Of a stretch of DNA of 44,268 bases, positions 40,529-44,268 are shown one piece after another; the stretch's first letter is position 1, and each line of letters begins with the position of its first letter. The notes beneath the pieces were generated by a model. The model did no database searches. It was not told where the DNA came from and saw only the letters and a list, made by a program, of their open reading frames with translations. The position numbers were made by a program, and so were the translations under genes. Source of the stretch: Chara braunii (lineage: Eukaryota > Streptophyta > Charophyceae > Charales > Characeae); the NCBI GenBank assembly GCA_003427395.1, contig BFEA01000283.1:578589-622856 (forward strand). The letters are read 5' to 3'.

Positions 40529-40859
40529 CGGGAAGGGGCAAATAACAGCCCGCCCGTTGCTGCTCTGCTGATCGCCACCGGAGCACGGCACCTCTTCAAC
40601 ACGAGTGTGCCGTACTACAGGGCCATGTACACTCTGTGGCGAGTGTGTTATCAAGGTGCTTACGCACGCGCATGGCCTGCGCAGCAGCAGCAAAATTCCC
40701 GGATCTTGATAATGTAAATCCGGGAGCTGGGCGGGGCGGGGCAGCGGGGAAGCGTGGCAAGCTCGCGCGTGCGCCGGCCTTGCGGTTTTCCCAGCTGTAC
40801 AGGGTGTTGGCTGTATTCCCAGTTGTGCGGGGTGGTGGGTGGGAGCGGGGAACGTTACC

Positions 40860-40871
40860 ACTCCGATACCA
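40860..40871 (-). promoter_or_regulatory. Gypsy-2 inner primer binding site
   Basis: Minus strand reads TGGTATCGGAGT directly inside the inner LTR copy (one spacer base). The last base differs from the outer copy, so this site is slightly degraded. Confidence 0.8.
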
Positions 40872-40872
40872 A

Positions 40873-41181
40873 TGTAACGGACCCATCGGGCGTAGTGCTC
40901 CGCTAGAGATGATGACAGAGATGGAGGATGAGGGAGGAGCGAGACTGCACAGGGCAACTCCCACGCAAGACTCCGGCGCACGTACTCCAAACTGTGCGGA
41001 TGTAGAATGATCTCGAAAACAAACAATGGCTGGGGTATACCCCAGCGGACTGACGGAAATGGACTGGACTGGCTGGTACCGACAAAGGTACCGGCCTGGA
41101 CTGGACTGGCCCGAATAAAACACAGGCCTGTGAGAACAGGCCAAGGGGGTGGTCTCACAGGCCAACCAGAGGTCCGCTACA
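40873..41181 (-). repeat. Gypsy-2 inner LTR copy
   Basis: 309 bp, TGTAACG...CGCTACA, the extra LTR created by the 606-bp duplication. It differs from the outer LTR at scattered sites. Confidence 0.9.
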
Positions 41182-41465
41182 ATAGCCAGCACGACACCTC
41201 TTCAACACGAGTGTGCCGTACTATAGGGCCATGTACACTCTGTGGCGAGTGTGTTATCAAGGTGCTTACGCACGCGCATGGCCCGCGCAGCAGCAGCAAA
41301 AATACCGGATCTTGATAATGCAAATCCGGGAGCGGGGCGGGGCGGGGCAGCGGGGAAGCGTAGCGCGTGCGCGCGTGCGCCGGCCTTGTGGTTTTCCCAA
41401 CTGTACAGGGTGCTGCCTGTATTCCCAGTTGTGTGGGGTGGTGGGTGGGAGCGGGGAACGTTCCC

Positions 41466-41477
41466 GCTCCGATACCA
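41466..41477 (-). promoter_or_regulatory. Gypsy-2 outer primer binding site (tRNA-iMet type)
   Basis: Minus strand reads TGGTATCGGAGC one base inside the 5' LTR, one mismatch to the plant initiator-tRNA-Met site. The same variant occurs at 25,570-25,581 in another element. Confidence 0.88.
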
Positions 41478-41478
41478 A

Positions 41479-41787
41479 TGTAGCGGACCCACCGGGTGTG
41501 GTGCTCCGCTAGGGATGATGACGGAGATGGAGGATGAGGGAGGAGCGAGACTGCACAGTGCAGCTCCCACGCAAGACTCCGGCGCACGTACTCCAAACTG
41601 TGCGGATGTAGAATGATCTCGAAAACAGACAATGGCTGGGGTATACCCCAGTGGACTGACGGGACTGGACTGGACTGGCTGGTACCGACAGAGGTACCGG
41701 CCTGGACTGGACTGCCCCGAATAAAACACAGGCCCGTGAGAACAGGCCAAGGGGCCGGTCTCACAGGCCAACCAGAGGTCCGCTACA
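41479..41787 (-). repeat. Gypsy-2 5' LTR
   Basis: 309 bp, TGTAGCGG...CGCTACA; on the element strand this is the 5' LTR and would hold the promoter. The TTCCC duplication follows at 41,788. Confidence 0.93.
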
Positions 41788-42937
41788 TTCCCAAGCACAA
41801 GGATCTCACAAGGTTTCGACCAATTGCACCAGCCTGCAATGAACCTTCGACAACAGGTAGCCGTTGGACAGCAAAGGCCCTGAACTACTTGCTAGCCAAG
41901 GTCCCGGAGTCACGCACTTCAATCTTACGGCCACAGCGCGCCTGAAGGAAAACCTTCTACTTGCAGAGAAAAAGCTGCAGTTGTACGGTGAGCACACAAT
42001 GATCACTGCATGCGGATTTGACATTAAAGAAATGTTCACATCATTACCGCATGCCGCTGTTATGGAGGGTGTTCACTGGTTACTGAAACTATGGGAGGAG
42101 AAGGGCTATCATCAGATTACTGTCAGCAGAAGAGGTAAACTGGTATCCATGGGAGTGAAGCTCTTCGGCAAAGGCTATGTGAAGATCAAGTTTCGACAGA
42201 TACTGCAATTTGTGGCCTTCGAGCTGCGGAATACTTATACTTCGTGCAAAGGGAAGCTCCTCGGACAGAGGATTGGACTGCCAATGGGGAAAAATTCTAG
42301 CCCGCCATTGACTTGCATACTTTGTGCGAAGTTCGAAGTCGAGTTCCTAGCTTCGTTGGGAAGAGACCGGAGGCTGGTGCATGGTGTTTGGTTCATGGAT
42401 GATGTGTCCCTGGCTGTTGTTTTCAACCGTAGGAAGGAGGGATCAGTGCAGAAAGCTTTGCTTATCATGGAGAAGTTTAAAAACTGCTATGGTAGCAAAC
42501 TCTCACAGGTCCGCACCAACGACGGGTCAAATACTATCGATTTTATCGGGGCTAGGATCATTATCACGGAAGGTAGAATTCGGTTTATTCTAGAACCGAA
42601 AGCCAAGAATGAGTGTACTCAGCGACAGGAAGAGCTCACGTTTCGCTGCTTTCAGGATTTCTGCTCCTACTGGGATAAGCGGGCCAAGATCGGAGCCATC
42701 ACGGGCAGCCTTCACCGTATTCGGCAAATGGCGAACTGCGGGAGCATGATCATCCTCCCTGTGATAGCCATGAAGCAGGAACTTTTGCGCCGGGCCCATC
42801 CCCCGACGCTTTTCTTCAATGCCCTAGCACGTTTTGCTAAGGGCACCATGGCACTCAAAGAGCCTTGGCGGACGATGCTTGAGTGCATGGTATGCTGGCA
42901 GGCAAGGAAGGGTAATAGACGACTGTACACTATGTAG
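41788..42937 (+). pseudogene. Penelope-like RT, catalytic part
   Basis: Continues the RT from 31,167: DLTRFRPIAPACNEPSTTGS, a one-frame slip near 41,905, then ARLKENLLLAEKKLQ, TACGFDIKEMFTSLPH (motif A, catalytic Asp), QRIGLPMGKNSSPPLTC (motif B region), VWFMDDVSLAVVF (motif C as MDD), TIDFIGARIII, and a thumb region to a stop at 42,935. The fold order fits Penelope-like RT, which is related to telomerase RT. No GIY-YIG follows, confirming the permuted order. The slip and the Gypsy-2 insertion inactivate it. Confidence 0.88.
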
Positions 42938-43469
42938 ATATTGAACTGGGGATATTTAGACATGAAAATGGGGATATGTAGGTGTTAATTTCAAGTAGTG
43001 TGTCCTCCTTTCTACAACCCTCTTTTTTACAACCCTGCTTGGCATCCGCGTGGAGAAGTACACCCCGCCTGGTGCTAACGGGTGAGCGGTAACATGACCG
43101 TGGATTAGTCGGGTAGGGACTGATTTAATTCTCCGCTGTAAATTTGTAATTTATTTATTTCTAATTACTGTGAAAATATTTCCCGTTTAGAATTTTTATT
43201 TGAAAGCGCACGTCCAGTTTGTTACAAAGATACGTGGAAATTTGTCCGTTTTTGCTGATCTCATGGGCAAGGTCTGAAATCTGTTGTATTTCCGAAGTAA
43301 ATAGTACCTATCTGTGCGGAAATTAATAGCTTAGCATAGGCTATTGGGTAGGTAGTACTATTAATTCGAAGGAAAACAGGCGTCCGGTAGTACCCTTGGA
43401 TTTCCTATTCCGCGGAAATCTTGGTTATCTGCTGTCTGTTAGGGCCCGCACTATTACGCTCATTATTCT
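42938..43469 (+). other. Penelope-like element 3' UTR
   Basis: No coding frame. A hairpin ATTAATAG/CTATTAAT near 43,321-43,365 encloses AATAGC/GCTATT. Sequence is more AT-rich than the flanks. Confidence 0.6.
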
Positions 43470-43820
43470 TGGCGGGATAGTCAGTTGTAAGCCGGTTTCA
43501 AATTCGAATGTTGCCGATACGTAACTGAACGACGCAGCAGATTAGGACGACGCGTGTGAGACTACGCCGGTAGCTAGTTGAATGGTATAACGGGAGGGCA
43601 AGGCCGTCGGCCCTCTATTCTCAGTTGCTTGGTCGGAAAGTCTGGTGGTGTTGCAAGGCGGATCTGGGGAGAAGCCCCTGAGGAGTGCCAGGAGCGCAGC
43701 CTGGCCGAAGCGCGTCGGGGAAATTGCGCGTTTTTTTCTTAGAACTGTACATGCGGAGAAGAAATGTAAATATGTTGATGCATGTACGAGAAGCAGTCTA
43801 TGGCCACTGTTTTCACTATT
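43470..43820 (+). repeat. Penelope-like terminal repeat, right copy (pLTR)
   Basis: 351 bp matching 27,837-28,190 in the same orientation. It holds the second hammerhead (43,675-43,719). A (CTT)n-rich stretch starts exactly at its end, whereas the left copy continues into element-specific sequence. Confidence 0.9.
43675..43719 (+). ncRNA. minimal hammerhead ribozyme, right pLTR
   Basis: Stem I CCC/GGG; core CTGAGGA (43,678-43,684); stem II GCCAGG (43,687-43,692)/CCTGGC (43,700-43,705), where the left copy's U-G pair is C-G here; GAA then GC-GC-GT and the GTC site, cut predicted after 43,716. The base closing stem III is G where A is normal (G-U pair), so this copy is likely weaker than the left one. 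Confidence 0.78.
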
Positions 43821-44268
43821 CTTCTTTTTCTTCTTCCTCTTCTTCCTCGTTGTTTCTCCTTCTTCCTCTTCCTCTTCTTTCCTCCTCTTCTCCTGTCTCC
43901 CCAATCCTCTTTTCCCCCCACTACCTACCCAGTCCCATTTTCCACCCTCCCACAACTTCGCGATCCCCGCTCGATCCTCCCGCGCAATCCTCCCTCGCAA
44001 TCCCTCCGCCCTCCCGACAATGATCCCTGCACGATTTCCCGCGCGCTTCCTGCGCGATCCCCCGATCCCGACTCCCCCGACTCCCCCGACTCCCCCCCCC
44101 CCCCCCCGGTCCCCATTCCGCGCCCTTACCCCGACACCAAACAGAATCCCTTTCCCCCGACATTCCCCCCCCCCCCCCCCCTACCCCCCTTCCCTCGACC
44201 CCGATCTCCCCCCCGTGCCACGGCCCTCCCCCCCTTCTCCCCCCCGGCGCGATCCTATTGCCCCTCCC
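43821..44268 (+). repeat. CTT-rich then C-rich low-complexity end
   Basis: (CTT/CCT)n to about 43,900, then C-rich DNA with long C-runs near 44,093-44,107 and 44,166-44,181. Frames on both strands are composition artefacts. No gene is seen. Confidence 0.85.

Larger units (their letters stand above)
38976..40575 (-). other. Gypsy-2 long leader (5' UTR), no gene
   Basis: 1.6 kb without protein. It includes plant-telomere-like CCCTAAACCCTAG and CCCTAA units (39,162-39,200), purine-rich A/G DNA on + (39,800-40,260), three copies of a structured repeat (39,398-39,729) and 26 consecutive G (40,503-40,528). Long frames on minus (for example 39,815-40,303) are low-complexity translations. Confidence 0.7.
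31168..41787 (-). mobile_element. Gypsy-2: chromodomain Ty3/gypsy element nested in the Penelope-like RT
   Basis: 10.6 kb, minus strand. LTRs of 309 bp start TGTAG and end CTACA; target duplication TTCCC. Internal order on minus: duplicated LTR/primer site/leader, long leader, gag with CCHC, protease, RT, RNase H, integrase, chromodomain, long 3' UTR, LTR. The chromodomain places it among chromoviruses. Several premature stops make it non-autonomous now, but the LTRs are nearly identical, so insertion is fairly recent. Confidence 0.95.
40576..41787 (-). repeat. 606-bp tandem duplication: LTR + primer site + leader
   Basis: 40,576-41,181 and 41,182-41,787 are near-identical direct repeats. 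Each has ~297 bp of leader next to a 309-bp LTR. The element therefore begins (minus strand) LTR-PBS-leader-LTR-PBS-leader-gag. CACCTCTTCAACACGAGTG marks the start of both leader copies (about 40,589 and 41,191). Confidence 0.9.
27837..43820 (+). mobile_element. Penelope-like retroelement with N-terminal GIY-YIG, interrupted
   Basis: About 5.36 kb after removing the nested Gypsy-2. Order: 354-bp terminal repeat, ORF1 with CCHC knuckle and coiled coil, GIY-YIG endonuclease, reverse transcriptase, 3' UTR, 351-bp terminal repeat in the same orientation, then a CTT-rich tail. Penelope-like elements are the retroelements that combine a GIY-YIG nuclease with this RT type and have LTR-like direct repeats with hammerheads. 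The nuclease before the RT, and none after it, matches the permuted Chlamys-type clade described in the green lineage. The copy is dead: at least one frameshift in RT plus the Gypsy-2 insertion. Confidence 0.85.

Noticed and set aside
40394-41798. Long minus-strand frames across the duplicated LTR region
   Set aside because: They are translations of LTR and leader DNA; the same frame recurs because the DNA is duplicated.

Overview
The window looks like intergenic, transposon-filled nuclear DNA of a streptophyte plant or alga; a charophyte such as Chara is my guess, at low confidence. Grounds: Ty3/gypsy chromovirus and plant-type L1 proteins, tRNA-iMet-type primer binding sites, a permuted Penelope-like element (GIY-YIG ahead of the reverse transcriptase) of the kind known from the green lineage, plant telomere-type CCCTAAA motifs, and no bacterial-style operons. 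I found no convincing host protein gene, rRNA or tRNA. Nearly all coding sequence is decayed retrotransposon pol/gag. Layout: 1-1,240 low-complexity DNA; 1,240-5,807 GC-rich, hairpin-rich non-coding DNA with a six-copy array of hairpins (1,628-2,079) and an element terminus near 5,807; 5,820-11,457 a broken Ty3/gypsy element on + (Gypsy-1: gag, zinc knuckle, protease, RT, RNase H, integrase; no LTRs recognised); 12,658-13,344 a 687-bp non-autonomous, hAT-like inverted-repeat element with an 8-bp target duplication; about 13,560-23,931 a decayed L1-type LINE ending in a poly-A tail. Its RT is split by a 5.45-kb non-coding insert (15,236-20,688) packed with perfect stem-loops and carrying two type III hammerhead-ribozyme motifs 160 nt apart. 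23,967-27,836 holds a second copy of that element's terminus (inverted), two minus-strand LTR starts with tRNA-iMet primer sites, and an array of GCCACGTCAGC-like motifs. 27,837-43,820 is a Penelope-like element with 350-bp direct terminal repeats, each holding a minimal hammerhead ribozyme; it encodes a CCHC/coiled-coil ORF, a GIY-YIG endonuclease and an RT without a C-terminal endonuclease. A chromodomain Ty3/gypsy element (Gypsy-2, minus strand, 31,168-41,787, 309-bp LTRs, target duplication TTCCC) is inserted in that RT. The end of the window is CT/C-rich low-complexity DNA. How the parts relate: the elements are nested, so relative ages can be read. L1 predates the hairpin-rich insert in its RT, and the Penelope-like element predates Gypsy-2. 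Many nonsense codons in both gypsy elements look like C-to-T (or G-to-A) transitions, as expected for silenced, methylated DNA. The most unusual signals are non-coding: two different hammerhead classes in one window, and a family of hairpin-saturated sequences in which stems differ between copies by compensating changes.
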